Part shown: piece by piece, positions 10,857-21,414 of the stretch
Layout of the letters: each line of letters starts with the position of its first letter
Position numbering within the stretch: the stretch's first letter is position 1
Notes under the pieces: model-generated
Seen by the model: only the letters and a program-made list of their open reading frames with translations
Databases searched by the model: none
What the model was told of the DNA's origin: nothing
Program-made: the position numbers and the translations under genes
From: Iris pallida
Taxonomy: Eukaryota > Streptophyta > Magnoliopsida > Asparagales > Iridaceae
Length of the DNA stretch: 64,000 nt
Reading direction: 5' to 3'
NCBI GenBank assembly: GCA_029216955.1
Contig: JANAVB010003400.1
Location: 11,383,654 to 11,447,653 of the forward strand

Positions 10857-10920
10857 AATAAACCTGCATAAATATCGAGTATGTCTTGATTCCTTTATGA
10901 TGAAATTGCTATGGGTACAA

Positions 10921-11023
10921 GCCGAAAGGGTCCTTCTGACAATAAGGCGTAACAGCCTAAGCGACACGGTGCACTAGTCCTCAGGACTACCGCTAGCTGG
11001 GATCCGGCCCCTGCAGCTAACCC
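10921..11023 (+). other. Conserved structured segment downstream of pol (Copia-A copy)
   Basis: Aligns without gaps to 27771-27873 of Copia-B (about 70 of 100 columns identical by eye) and with a one-base indel to 18161-18264 of Copia-C. Candidate RNA folding: stem AGGC/GCCT (10945-10958), an outer helix AGCG..GGT with ACCGCT (10960-10970 with 10989-10994), an inner hairpin AGTCC-TCA-GGACT (10976-10988), and TAGCTG/CAGCTA (10994-11019). The inner hairpin differs in sequence in the other copies yet still pairs. AAGCGACACGGT and CTAGCTG are nearly invariant. Lies 65 bp after the pol stop and about 590 bp before the extra ORF. Confidence 0.65.
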
Positions 11024-11613
11024 ATGGCAGCTTCAAAATATTGAATTATGGCATAATTCCTTATTTATTACATGGTTTATTTTTATTTATCACATGCTAA
11101 AATACTGATTTTCCAACTTCACTTTGTTGCTTCGAAGTTAACTTTCTGGACTTTTTTTACTTGTTTTTATCAATCTTATATTTGTACTTTTCCTTTGGTA
11201 TCTCTCACTTAATAATTTTCTATTCAAAACAGCCTGATTTTTGTTCTGTTTCCAGAATTCGGAATTCGGGCCGAACTCTGCCCTACCCAGAGTTCGGGTC
11301 GAATTCGGCCTGGCTGTTCCAGAACTGGGAGCAGCCTCAGCCGCTGATCAAGAGTTGATCCAATGGCCCATATTTGTTTCGACCATTGGAACCCTTACAC
11401 ATATATTCGGGCTCTCCTCTTCCCTCTCCTCCATTGCCACCTTTTCCACTTCTCCAAACCCTAACCCTAGTTCTTCCTCCCTAGAGCAAATCTTTTCTCC
11501 AAACTCAAGGAGAAGGCTTCCCTCATCATTCTCCTTCATTGTTCTTCATCACATTGAGGTACAATTTACCACTTCTCTCCATCTCATTTTTTTTCAATTG
11601 TCTTTATTATTTC
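11024..11613 (+). promoter_or_regulatory. Leader of the extra ORF with GAGTTCGGGCCGAACTC-type palindromes
   Basis: Pyrimidine tract and CAG at 11238-11253 (TTTTTGTTCTGTTTCCAG) would serve as a splice acceptor. Directly after it are ATTCGGGCCGAACTCTGCC (11263-11281) and GAGTTCGGGTCGAATTCGGCC (11291-11311). The same palindromes recur in the U3 of this element's own LTR (13628-13672 and 13760-13782). CT-rich, AACCCTAA-containing leader sequence (11400-11600) precedes the ATG. Whether it is a promoter or a spliced leader is inference. Confidence 0.4.
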
Positions 11614-12883
11614 ATGGCTCCACGTTTGTTCAATCACGGGAAGAGACTTCGAACCGAGGGAGCATCCTCTTCAAATGTTCCTCCTCGCGTTGAACCGCCC
11701 GTTGAACAACAACCACATATCCACCCGTTGTTCAACCCACCTCGTCCACTTGATCGAAACACATTTGACGACCGGATATTTGTATCACTCGACGCGTCTA
11801 ATGAATGGTTTAGTAATTTTTGGACACGTCCGGTGTTTGTGGGTCACCCTATCAATTTTACTATTTTTTTTCAATATGACTCACTTTTTCATGATCTTTG
11901 TCTTGACGAACTTGTCACCACCAACTCGGTCATTTATCGTAGTGCTATTCAAATTTTTTACTGCAACCTAACTCATGATGATACACATATTTTCTCACGG
12001 ATTGCGGGAATTGACATTTCTTTTGATGATTTCGATTTGGCCGAACACCTTAAACTCCAAAAGCCAAACTCATGGGAAAAGCTTGTTGAAGCTCGATCGT
12101 TTTAATTTTCCGATGGGTCTTCCCTTGAAAGCTTCAAGGACGACTTGTGTACCCCTAACACACGTCCTCGTAAGCTTTTGGCCAAGTATCTCAATCCCTA
12201 TTTTTATAAACTTCATCGGATTATCTTTAACACTATTCTACCCAAAAGTGGGATCCACCGATGAAGTCACCTACTTTGAAATCTCGGCCTTGTATCACCT
12301 CAACTTTTATGTACCATTTAATCTTCTACATACCATGATGGACTGGATGATTAATTGTAGAAAGAAACCATGATCCTTGGTTTATGCTTTGTATCTTCCT
12401 ATGGTATTTTGTGCTTTTCGCATACCACTTGATGAGTGTCAGTTCTTACCTGCCCCTGCCTTTCTCTCTAGGGCACGGAGACTTCAGGCAGCAGTTGGCT
12501 CACCTGTTGTGTCCGAGCATTCTGACGATGAGCCCGATGCCCCTCCTCTGGGACAGGATCCTCCTCCTCCTCCTGCCACTCTCGAGTCTCTCCAGACTAT
12601 GCTCCGTGATCGCTTCACCTTAGAGGATGATCGCTGGACTCAGCTGGATTACCGGACCACCCTGCAGATGAGTGCCATCAGCAACTCACTGTACGATATT
12701 CGGTACTCCATGTTTCGCCATCCTTCCATGCCTATTCCTATGGAGCGGGACCCTGGTCGTGAAGGGTATCGTATCGATGACCCTTGGGTTATTCGCTACT
12801 TGGATCTGGATGTGGCCTTCGTGGACCCTCGTCATTCCTTCACTGATCCATCAGACGACACTGGGCCTTCACGAGCTCGATGA
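11614..12883 (+). pseudogene. Copia-A extra ORF downstream of pol (putative plant transposon protein domain)
   Basis: Starts MAPRLFNHGKRLRTEG at 11614 and reads to 12105. It continues in a second frame to 12373 (TDEVTYFEISALYHLNFYVPF ... WMINCRKKP) and in a third to 12883. The protein is homologous along its length to the Copia-B ORF (28286-29260). Shared blocks are FVSLDASNEWFSNF, GHPINFT, IQIFYCNL, SRIAGIDISFDDFDLAEHL, TDEVTYFE, CRKK, PAFL and a Pro-rich stretch followed by TLESLQTMLRDRF. The FYxNL...(S/R)RVxGIxIxF...DL pattern resembles the Pfam family 'putative plant transposon protein' (Transposase_32, from memory). The C-terminal third is Pro/Asp rich and then gives DDRWTQLDYRTTLQMSAI, possibly a short helix. 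Role unknown; SIRE elements are known for an env-like extra ORF here, but no signal peptide or clear membrane segment is seen. Confidence 0.6.
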
Positions 12884-13332
12884 TGGATATGGACTTTTAC
12901 TTGCTGCTGCTACTGAGGATCATAGCTTATGTCTTATGCATTTTGGATTTTTAGTTATAGTTGCTGTTATACACTTTGGATGTATTAGACTTATTATTAT
13001 GTGTGACTGTTGAGACAGTCCGTAGTTTTATCAGTTTCTATGCAGTTTCTTCTATTATCTTTTGGTGTGCTTGCTCGTTCTTATTTTTATGGTTAATTGC
13101 TAAATGTCAAAAGAGGAAGAAATTTTGGTATATTCTATATTCTTTTTGTATCTGTATCTGTGCTTTGGAAAGACTGTTTTATCAGGCCAACAGGATTCAA
13201 AGCAATATTTACGAGGGAGCTATTGCTAGCTCGATATTAATTACGGGGGAGCTATGCCATTTCTATAATGTGTCCAGGTATGAATATTGAATATACAATT
13301 ATCATTTTGTCAATTATCAATATGGGGGAGAT
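12884..13332 (+). other. Copia-A 3' internal region and polypurine tract
   Basis: Non-coding AT-rich DNA with two GGGGGAGCTAT/GAGGGAGCTATTGC-like blocks. It ends with TATGGGGGAGAT (13321-13332), the polypurine tract immediately before the LTR TGTTGACA. Confidence 0.7.
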
Positions 13333-14276
13333 TGTTGACACAAAATTACAGTCAACCAAATATTGATAGAATTGACTACATGATACTTGTGATAATTCAA
13401 TACGACACATGAATACTACATCTAGTACAAGTCAGACGACAGCTCAGATTTGCAACGCAAGTTATTGTTTTCAGTCTGTATTTTACAATTTTATTGATTC
13501 TAGACTTATGTAAACTGAGCTGTGCTGAGCATCTGAGACTTAACCTATACCCATACCCAAAATCTAATAGCTCCACACATATCCAAATAAGCCAATTGGA
13601 CCCATGACCCATTCTGTGCTTTGGAGACAGAGTTCGGGCCGAACTCTGCCTCCACACAGAGTTTGGGCCGAACTCTGCCTCCTAAAAATCAGTACCCTAA
13701 TTTTTAGGGTTGGCTGGTTGCAAGTTGTCCAACGGCCAATTTTTTGAAAATTCCAACCAGAATTCTGGCCGAATTCTGCCTACCTGGTATCCTATAAATA
13801 GGCCATGAATTCTTTCATTTTCAATCATCCAATCTTCTCTTCTCTTCTCTCTAAAGCTCAATATAAGCCATACCCTTCTTCATCTACTAGCCACAAGCTC
13901 CCTAAGCCTCAAGTGCTCAGCATTTTTCAGTTAGGAGTTTGTGCAAGAGTTCAAGAAGTCGCTTGAAAAATTCTAAGCATCGCCACTGCGATCCTTGTAA
14001 GAAGTTGACGTGCTCTTCTGAAAAAAAGGCACGGGGTATAACTACTATTTCACAAATAGTGGATTTAATCCTGAGCTAGAGTTCTCAGGCCTGGACTAGT
14101 CCTCCACGAAGGAAACCAGGTTAAAAATTGGCTGTGTTTGCGTATGCTTTCTTGCTCCTTATTTATTTCCGCATTTACTCTGATTAATTTAAGCTGGTGA
14201 AAGGGTTTAAATTTTTATTTGCTATTATTGTTATAAACTCTATTCACCCCCCTCTAGAGTTGCCATCTATTCTTCA
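13333..14276 (+). repeat. Copia-A 3' LTR (944 bp)
   Basis: Begins TGTTGACACAAAATTACAG after the polypurine tract and ends GTTGCCATCTATTCTTCA. The same boundary words occur in the Copia-B LTR (TGTTGACC ... GTTGCCATCGATCCCTCA). U3 carries 19-bp palindromes (AGAGTTCGG-G-CCGAACTCT near 13628). A TATA box lies at 13793-13800. The R-U5 part (ACTGCTATT..AATAG hairpin and TGGACTAGTCCTCCACGA) is shared with LTR-B and LTR-C. Confidence 0.85.
13793..13800 (+). promoter_or_regulatory. TATA box of the Copia-A LTR
   Basis: TATAAATA in the context CCTATAAATAGGCCATG, followed by a CT-rich stretch typical of a plant LTR transcription start. Equivalent boxes lie at 23073 and about 35811 (Copia-B) and 20472 (Copia-C). 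Confidence 0.6.
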
Positions 14277-14880
14277 GAAATCATACAATGGATCAAGGAT
14301 GTACTACTAGCAAACTATTATGATTGAAATACTGTTTTGATATGTGGCCGACTAATATTTAGATTCAGACTTGTCAAGTTTGGACATACATGCAGTGCAT
14401 GTCAAGCTATGCTTCGAAATATACAGGGTTGGCCACATATCTACTCGATATTTTTCCTTTCCCTGTGATTAAAAAAATTATATCAAGCAAGATTCGGAAC
14501 TTGATACCTTATGATTCATATCAAGTAAGATTCAGAACTTGGTATCTTTTAAGGCTTCATGATTCGAAAATATATAACAAACAAGATTCTGAGGTGATTT
14601 TATTTCAAATCAATAATATGAAATCATGTGTCACGAGTCGTGTCGCAATATAATTCATAACATTTAAAGAATAAAAGAAATTACATTTATTAAGTATTGA
14701 GAAACATAAATACGGAGTATTTGCCTCTTGTCTATATTGCTGACTTGTTTCTAGTCAAAACTTAAAAAGAAACATAGGATATACTTATCAGGTTCTTATT
14801 CATGAATCCATAAAGAATATTCCTTTAATAATCTTGGCCTAACTTAATTTCTAATAACTAAATCCTTCCTCTATTTAAAT
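14277..14880. other. Intergenic DNA, nothing recognised
   Basis: AT-rich; repeats of a TATCAAG(C/T)AAGATTC-type word at 14480-14590. No coding, RNA or transposon signal that can be supported. Confidence 0.4.
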
Positions 14881-16543
14881 ACTTTCCTAAGAATCCAATC
14901 AAAACCTCTCAATCCCATAACCATTCAGTCACTCTCAGGCCTTCACATTTGAGCCCAACCCAAAAGCAATGATGGTCCAAGCCAAAATTTTCTTATTTAT
15001 TACAAACCCCAACCAAATACCTGGCCCAATCCCATAGCTGAGCCCAACACCTAACCGACTTACCATTATTCTTTCTTTCTTTTTTCTATTTCCTAGCATG
15101 GGTCTGCAGGCCCACAAACTCGGCCCGCTTACTCATGAACCCCCCCTCTTCTCACACACAGTTATCACTCTTCTCACATCACTCAAGATCTCTCTAGAAG
15201 CAGAATAATGAAGAAGGAAGAAGAAGTAGAAGCTGAGAAAGAAGAAGAGGAAGGAAGCTGCTCAACGTGTTTGGCTAGGCTTGGCGAACCTGACATCGAG
15301 GTGGTGGCTCGGAGGAGCTGCGGTGACGAAAGACGGCGGAAGACCAGGTGGTTGACCTAATACGACATGGCAGAGGAAGATTACCGTAGCCGAAAGAGAT
15401 CAAGGAGCAGAACTGACGGTGTATCACATGATCTGGTGGTAGCAGTCGAGGGCGGCTCCGCTTGAGGAACTCGTCGGAGAATAAGAGGGTTTTGGCCGGA
15501 CTGGAACTGAAGGCATGGTGGGTCTTACAGTGGCATGGGTTTCTGATGGATGAGGATAGTCAGACTCGGCGGCACTCGGGTGCCACTGCCGATTACTAGA
15601 TGGTGGCGGTCGACTCGCGGTGCTCAGCTCCGACGAGGATGCCTAGGAGGACAACAGATCCAGGCGGTGGCAGAGTTTAGGGTTAGGGTTTGGTTGCAGT
15701 GGCTCCGCATATAGGGGGCTGCGAAGGAGTGACCAAGAAGTTGGGGTGGATGTATCCGTGTGCTTGGATATAGACACAGCAAAAATGTTGGACACGAAAA
15801 GAGGAACTGGACACAGTGTGGACACTGTTATAGAATTTTGGGTTAGGGCTTGGGTGTCGAAATGTATGGGTGTCTCGATGCCCTCAGGTCCGGATTGGAC
15901 CCGGAGATACGAAGAATTGGTTGTACTGTTGTAGAATTTGGTTGTGGAGAATCGTGTCGTATCAGATAGGGGAGGGACTTGTATTTGTAATAGCATAGAA
16001 ATGGTAATGAAATGGGATGGGCATGCCGATACGGCTTGACACAAAATTGGTTGGGCATAGACACAATATGGACACGGGAAGACACGGTCATGATGGCTAG
16101 ATAGGAGAATTGGAATGATTAATGCTAATGGCAATTAAGAGTATTTATAGGGTGAGTAGGACTAATCTAGAAGAGAATATTCCAAAAATATTCTAAGGAA
16201 TATTCCAAAGAATATGCTAAATGCCATGGAATATTCCTTGGGATTAGTTAAGGCTAATCCCTAATTAATTAAGGGGCTTCTAAAGAGTTTCCACTAAATA
16301 GCTAGCTAACCCATTCATGGCAAATACTATAAATCAAATAACCACTCCATTTCTAGGTATTTGCCATTTTTCCACTCCATATTAAATAATCATAAACTTT
16401 TAAGTAATTACCAGTTGTGCCACCCTACCTTCACAAATTACAACTATGCCACGATTACGTAAATAATACCCAAATAATCTATAGAAAATAAAATAAAGAA
16501 TTAGGAATTCGAGAAAAAAGCAAATTTTGAAACCAGGGGGTTA
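14881..16543 (-). mobile_element. Possible gypsy-type LTR, minus strand
   Basis: The right edge reads TGTAACCCCCTGGTTTC on the minus strand (16526-16542), a start typical of plant Ty3/gypsy LTRs. It is followed by AT-rich U3-like sequence and a minus-strand TATA (CTATAAATACTC, 16140-16152). Downstream (minus) are GTGTC/GACACG-rich repeats (15750-16090) and GC-rich sequence (15260-15700). The other LTR end and any polypurine tract were not identified, so boundaries and class are uncertain. A short plus-strand frame MKKEEEVEAEKEEEEGSC at 15208 (50 codons) is not convincing as a gene. Confidence 0.35.
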
Positions 16544-17500
16544 CAGTTATGCATCACCATAACTTCATTTTGGCCATCTACGGTCAGAGCTTTTCCCTTT
16601 TCATCAGCGACGTTAGAAAGGGCGTTGGGGAGAGCATTGCGATCCTTCTGGAGCTAAACCTTACGAGATCGCCTAGCCTTCTACACCCTAGCAACGGGAG
16701 AAGAATTTCTTTCGGAGAGCATCTCCTTGTAAGCTTGTTGGTCGAATTGCACAACCAGTATCTTTTGAACAGAACTAATCTTCGGTGAGTCGGATTGCAC
16801 CACCACTATCTCATTAGTAGAGAAAGTCATCACCAACATAGTTGTCAATTTTGTTCTGATACAAAAAAAATGTAACAACTATTGTATTATAACTTTTACA
16901 AAAAAAGAAAAGGAGTACAAAAGAAATCATTATACAAGAATTCTAAGTACAAAGTGATTTTGGGGATTGTAGCGATGGAAGTTAAGTCACGGTCGACTCT
17001 TTTACTCCATTGACGATCAGATGCGAAGATTGCATAAGTGCTAACTCTGGCTCACTAGCAGAATTTCGGCAACAAGTAGGCTCTATATATGTCTATTCGT
17101 CCGCGAGGAAGACATTATCCCTTTATTTATAGCATTTCAACATTGGAAATGGCTATGCACGTATGGACAGAAAATACACTATTTTCTGTCCCAGAGGCGC
17201 ATGGACTAGAGTTGGCACGTAGGCGCTGAAATTAGTAAGGAATGAACATGTACAAAGATCACGCATGAACCGCCATGTGACTTCAGTTTTGTGGGACTTG
17301 CCACACAAAATGATAGCACACAATATTCGAGTGGGGAACGACCCCTGAGTGGGAAATAGCTATGCGACTGTTGATTCTGCTCCGCTGTATCAAAATTTAT
17401 TATTTTGATCAGAGGGAATGACACATGAGGTTCAAAAGGGAATCCACCATATGAAACGACCATGCTCTTGATGGTTATATGCCATAATTTTCATGCTTCT
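16544..17500. other. Unassigned intergenic DNA
   Basis: Moderate-complexity sequence with short open stretches on both strands (for example 16549-16788) but no recognisable domain or consistent coding signal. Confidence 0.4.
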
Positions 17501-17530
17501 ACACCCAAGACACAATAAAAAACAAGGCAT

Positions 17531-17863
17531 GTGACACAACCCAAGGTCACAAGTAAGAAATCGTTTCAAAAGGGATTTGGCACAGCCAAGGTTAAACACA
17601 ACCATGCCTATTACTATACACATATATGGAAGAATATTCCTATCACATATCGTACTTATACTATTGTTGCAAACACTAATGTCCATCCTACATGTCACTA
17701 CTGTGGACAGAAAGGACACATTTCACATCAATATAAAATTAGAAAGATGGTTTATATGAATATGTTTACTTGGATTCCTAAAACTAACAAATGTGGATCC
17801 AAGTTTTGGATACTAAAGTCTTCGCCTAATATAGTAGGTGGAGCGTCTTGTGTCAAGAATTAG
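17531..17863 (+). pseudogene. Copia-C gag nucleocapsid fragment
   Basis: A frame contains TCHYCGQKGHISHQYK, a copia CCHC zinc knuckle (C-x2-C-x4-H) whose last Cys has been lost. It is followed by MFTWIPKTNKCGSKFW, the W(V/I)PK...G(P/S)K linker that precedes the protease in Ty1/copia elements. Copia-B shows the matching HYCGLKGHVSH and WVPKANISGP. The frame ends TAG at 17861, where the rest of pol would be expected. Confidence 0.7.
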
Positions 17864-18160
17864 CACTTAGGAGCGTGTTGGTGATTATAAAACTACAAAG
17901 ATCATCTTTCAAGCAATTGCACCAACATAAGCATGGCTACTAGAGCCACTTAGGTAGCATGCTAAACTATTCTTCCTAAATAGTTTTATTTGTAGAATTT
18001 AGCATGTTTCTTGATTTAATGCTACTAGATCACTTTGATAGTATTTATATTTGCTTCTCTTATTTTTTTAGGGATTCTAGATTCCGATGTTGTCTGATGA
18101 TATTGTATATTATTCTTTTAAATATAAGTTTATTAAAGAAGAGATATTTTAGGTACACCT

Positions 18161-18264
18161 CGAAAGCATCCTTCGGTCAAAAGGATGTAAATAGCCCTAA
18201 GCGACACGGTATTTAAATGTCTTCGGACCACCGCTAGCTGAAAACCGGCCACTACAGCTAATCC
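18161..18264 (+). other. Conserved structured segment (Copia-C copy)
   Basis: Contains AAGCGACACGGT and ACCGCTAGCTG like the Copia-A and Copia-B copies. The first hairpin is CATCCTT/AAGGATG (18167-18187). The inner hairpin is GTC-TTCG-GAC, a UUCG tetraloop. AGCG..GGT can pair with ACCGCT, and TAGCTG with CAGCTA. It persists although pol and the extra ORF have been deleted from this element. Confidence 0.65.
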
Positions 18265-19791
18265 AATGTGATCAATACTTTATAGACTCTACTTGCAGCT
18301 ATTAGTTGATTCTGGATCTAAGGAACCGAACTTGATCTCCTAGGTTCCAGAACACAGCAGCAAATCTGGTCCCTACATTTTGATTTGGAGATGCTTTATA
18401 TTTCATTGTTACCCATTGATTTTGTAGCACATATGGACACTTAACTGACACATTTTATATCTTTTGTCAATGTGCATCATCTTTTGACTTATATAGTCAT
18501 ATTTTGATTAATATGTACTTAATTATAGAATTCCTTTTATTACTCATCTTTAATTACTTATTAATTAGATAATAGTTTTTATTCTTTTGAAAATTTTAAA
18601 TTGCTTTACATACATTGAGCAAAGGAAAGAAAGATTAATATCTTGGATATCCCATGGATCTCATATTTATCTATTTTTTGCATAAAAATTACTTTTGAAG
18701 TAGATACGCATAGTGGTAAACCTAGTTCATCATGGACCTATATTCTTTTATTTTAATATCGTGTTGATTTTGTTCATGGTTTATGAACGTACATGTAATT
18801 GTCGCGTCTTTCTCTTTTACATTGGTTGAATAGTTCATTTTTCCAATATTAACTTGATTTTCTTATGATTATTGTGCTTTCATTGATTTAGCTTTTTCTT
18901 TGCATGTTTAATAGTTTTGTCTTTCCTTGTTGAGGTTTTATCCAAAATTCATGATTATTTATTTAGACTGGTAATAATTTAAACGGGAGCATTCAAGTCG
19001 ACTGAATTTTTTCTTCTCAAGTATTCTTTCTCCTTTACTTTCATGATTGTCTAATGGATATCACATATCATGCTAAGGTATTTTAGTTCAAACGCAGGAA
19101 CTTAGGTAAGTTGATAAATTTTGCATATATGAAGATTCTTATATATCTTGTTGATTTCTTTTCAATGATTATATTATCTATGGAATTGATTCACTAATTT
19201 GTGTGGACAAATTATTAATCATATTTTTTTAATCATTATTAAAGGTCTTATTATATCTTCTAAATATACTATATCTGGTTTTTATATTGGTATATACTAA
19301 ATTTGCAAATTTCTAATCCTGGTGGCTTTTTTCTCTTTCAAAACTACAGTTATATTTTTTATCTGATTGTGTTTTGAATGTCTTCTTCGATTTCTAGTCG
19401 GTAAACAATTTATTAATTGTTTTAGATTTTGTAAGTTCAACCAACTATATTGTGTTGTGACCAGGTATTTTCTATTTTAGTATTATACATTAATTGTGTA
19501 GTTTCTAAACTTGTCTTTACATATCTCCCATTACTTTCATAAGTTATTTTGATCATGATTAGATATGCCTTTCTCATACTCTGATATATTTACTTAAGTT
19601 TGAATTTATTTTATATCTTATTACAGGGGAGCTTATTTTTTATCATGTCAAAGGGGAAGAAGTCAATTTAAGTTAGCACTATGTGTATATTGTCTTTTAT
19701 ATCTTTAGTAGTTTTTGTTTATTAGAGATATGAGCTTTTATTATATATATCTTAAACTTAACTGATTTGTCATAATCAAAAAAGGGAAGAT
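18265..19791 (+). other. Copia-C 3' internal region
   Basis: Very AT-rich, no homologue of the extra ORF. Two purine-rich tracts occur near the end: AAAGGGGAAGAAG (19651-19663) and AAAAAAGGGAAGAT (19778-19791). The latter adjoins the LTR and is the likely polypurine tract. Confidence 0.55.
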
Positions 19792-21053
19792 TATTAGCCC
19801 AATGATTGTATCATATTTTTTAATATGGCTAATCGATTAAGTTTAAGATTATGATATCACTAACATTCATGCAATCACTATCATGTTGATATTTAAACTT
19901 AGCATTGTCCTATTGTGCATTAAATATATTATGATGCTTTATTTGTCTAACATGTATTTACAAACAAACAGTAAGAGAGATCAAACCAGCACATATGCAA
20001 TAAAGAAATCATAATGAGCCAAAGACGGTACCAGAAGATTTCTTCGAACCGTCCAACGACATCTCTGTGTATTCAGATTTCATAATCTGTTTATCTTTGG
20101 ACAACTGTTGTCAAGGAAGAAAAAACATCATCGTAAGAAGGAAGAAAAGTTAAGCCATGTTGTAGGATACAGTGGTCATCTACGTGTTGTTCATTTATAT
20201 TTTCTTCTATATTTTATCTTTATTTGATAGGACCAAATGTACATCGAGTCACAATGGCACTATAAAGCTCAAACCCAATCCTATACAAACATCCTAGTCC
20301 AACAAACAAGTCTGACCCAAACCTAAAACCATAACTGGCCTAAGGTGACCGAACTCGGTTCCCTTGACTCAGTAACCCTAGTTTCTCATTCCTCTTGGAG
20401 AATAGGGTACCAACATACGAATTTATGAATGTTGGGGGACCAAACTCCCCGCACTCGGTTTCTAGAAAATCTATAAATGGGCTTGAATTCTCTATTGTTA
20501 TTCACTCATTCATTAAATCTTTATGCCTATTTAGATGAGCTATAGACCTTCTCCATTCCTAATATCAACTCCCAACCTTCTAGGGCCAATGTGATTCCGA
20601 TTTAGAAGTCTGTTCGAGTTGTAAAGCTTAGATTTCCAAGCATTGTCTCTATACTTGTTCTTTGAAGTCGGCAAGCTCTTCAGATCAAAAGCTTATGGTA
20701 TTGAAGTCGGCAAGTCATTCGGATCAAAGATCGTGGTTGTTAAAGTCGACAAGCCTTTGGATCAAAACTTGTGGTTGTTAGAAGTCGACGTGCCCTTCAG
20801 ATCAAAGCATGTGGTGTAACTGCTATTTGTTCAATAGTGGATTAATTCGAGCAAGAGTTCTCGAGACTGGATTAGTCCTCCACGAGGAAAACCAGTATAC
20901 ATCGTGGTGTTTGCGTTTGTGACTTCTTACTTTATTTTATTTTCATACTTGTTGTTTATTTTATAAGTTGGTACTTATCCTTATTATTTGGTAATTGTGA
21001 CACACACACTCCACGCCCCCCCCCCCCCCAAAGAGTTGCATTAGGTATCCACA
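19792..21053 (+). repeat. Copia-C 3' LTR (about 1.26 kb)
   Basis: Starts TATTAGCCCAATGATTG after a polypurine tract; LTR-0 has TGTTGGCCCAATGATTG, so the TG was mutated here. TATA at 20472-20479. R-U5 shares the CTATT..AATAG hairpin and TGGATTAGTCCTCCACGA with LTR-A and LTR-B. It ends after a C-run with AGAGTTGCATTAGGTATCC-ACA. The exact right end is an estimate. Confidence 0.7.
20655..20815 (+). repeat. Four-copy minisatellite in the Copia-C LTR
   Basis: Four imperfect units of about 44 bp, each GAAGTCGGCAAG-type start followed by TTCGGATCAAA and TTGTGGTTGTT. LTR-A and LTR-B carry only one or two equivalents (GAAGTCGACGTGCTCTTC). Confidence 0.8.
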
Positions 21054-21414
21054 GATCTTAATTATGTTCATGATATCAATATTATATGATGCACTGCATC
21101 AACTATTGATATCATTGACGATGATTATCATATAGGCAATATATTATTTTATGGATGCTCTAGTATTCTGTAGCAGTGTAGTGATTTGATTTTATATAAT
21201 GTCTAGACATAGTACGGTATTGTATTTCATCGATTCGTCATTAATGTCATTGCTATATTTTTTGACACTTTGTTGCTTGCACTTTCTCACCATAGTTTAA
21301 TGCTTGTATCTAGTGTCATGGATTACAAATAGGTTATATGTTTACTATGTTTTTGCTTGTGATTGGTAGTGTCTTGCATCGCCTTGATAGTCTCATATAG
21401 GATAATTCTCGGTG
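21054..21414. other. Spacer between Copia-C and the gypsy LTR
   Basis: AT-rich, with repeated GATATCA-type words at 21070-21130. Nothing recognised. Confidence 0.4.

Larger units (their letters stand above)
8008..14276 (+). mobile_element. Copia-A: Ty1/copia LTR retrotransposon, SIRE/Maximus-like, 5' truncated
   Basis: Order on the plus strand: pre-integrase and integrase, reverse transcriptase, RNase H (8008-10856), a structured spacer (10921-11023), an extra ORF (11614-12883), a polypurine tract (13321-13332) and one LTR (13333-14276). The 5' LTR, primer site, gag and protease are absent; the sequence starts abruptly inside the pre-integrase region next to LTR-0. Copia order (integrase before RT) and motifs such as YVDDIIFGST and FEMSMMGELNYFLGL support Ty1/copia. 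The extra ORF downstream of pol and the RT sequence style point to the SIRE lineage, but lineage needs a tree. Defective: one frameshift and two stop codons in pol. Confidence 0.85.
17501..21053 (+). mobile_element. Copia-C: internally deleted copia element related to A and B
   Basis: Three parts identify it: a gag nucleocapsid scrap (17531-17863) similar to Copia-B gag at 25150-25290; the structured post-pol segment at 18161-18264; and a 3' LTR from 19792. Protease, integrase, RT, RNase H and the extra ORF are missing between gag and the structured segment. The 5' LTR was not found. This is a large-deletion derivative; its LTR is closest to LTR-0. Confidence 0.7.

Noticed and set aside
15643..16134. 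163-codon minus-strand frame
   Set aside because: Lies in a probable LTR with GTGTC/GACACG repeats and has no domain; considered non-coding.
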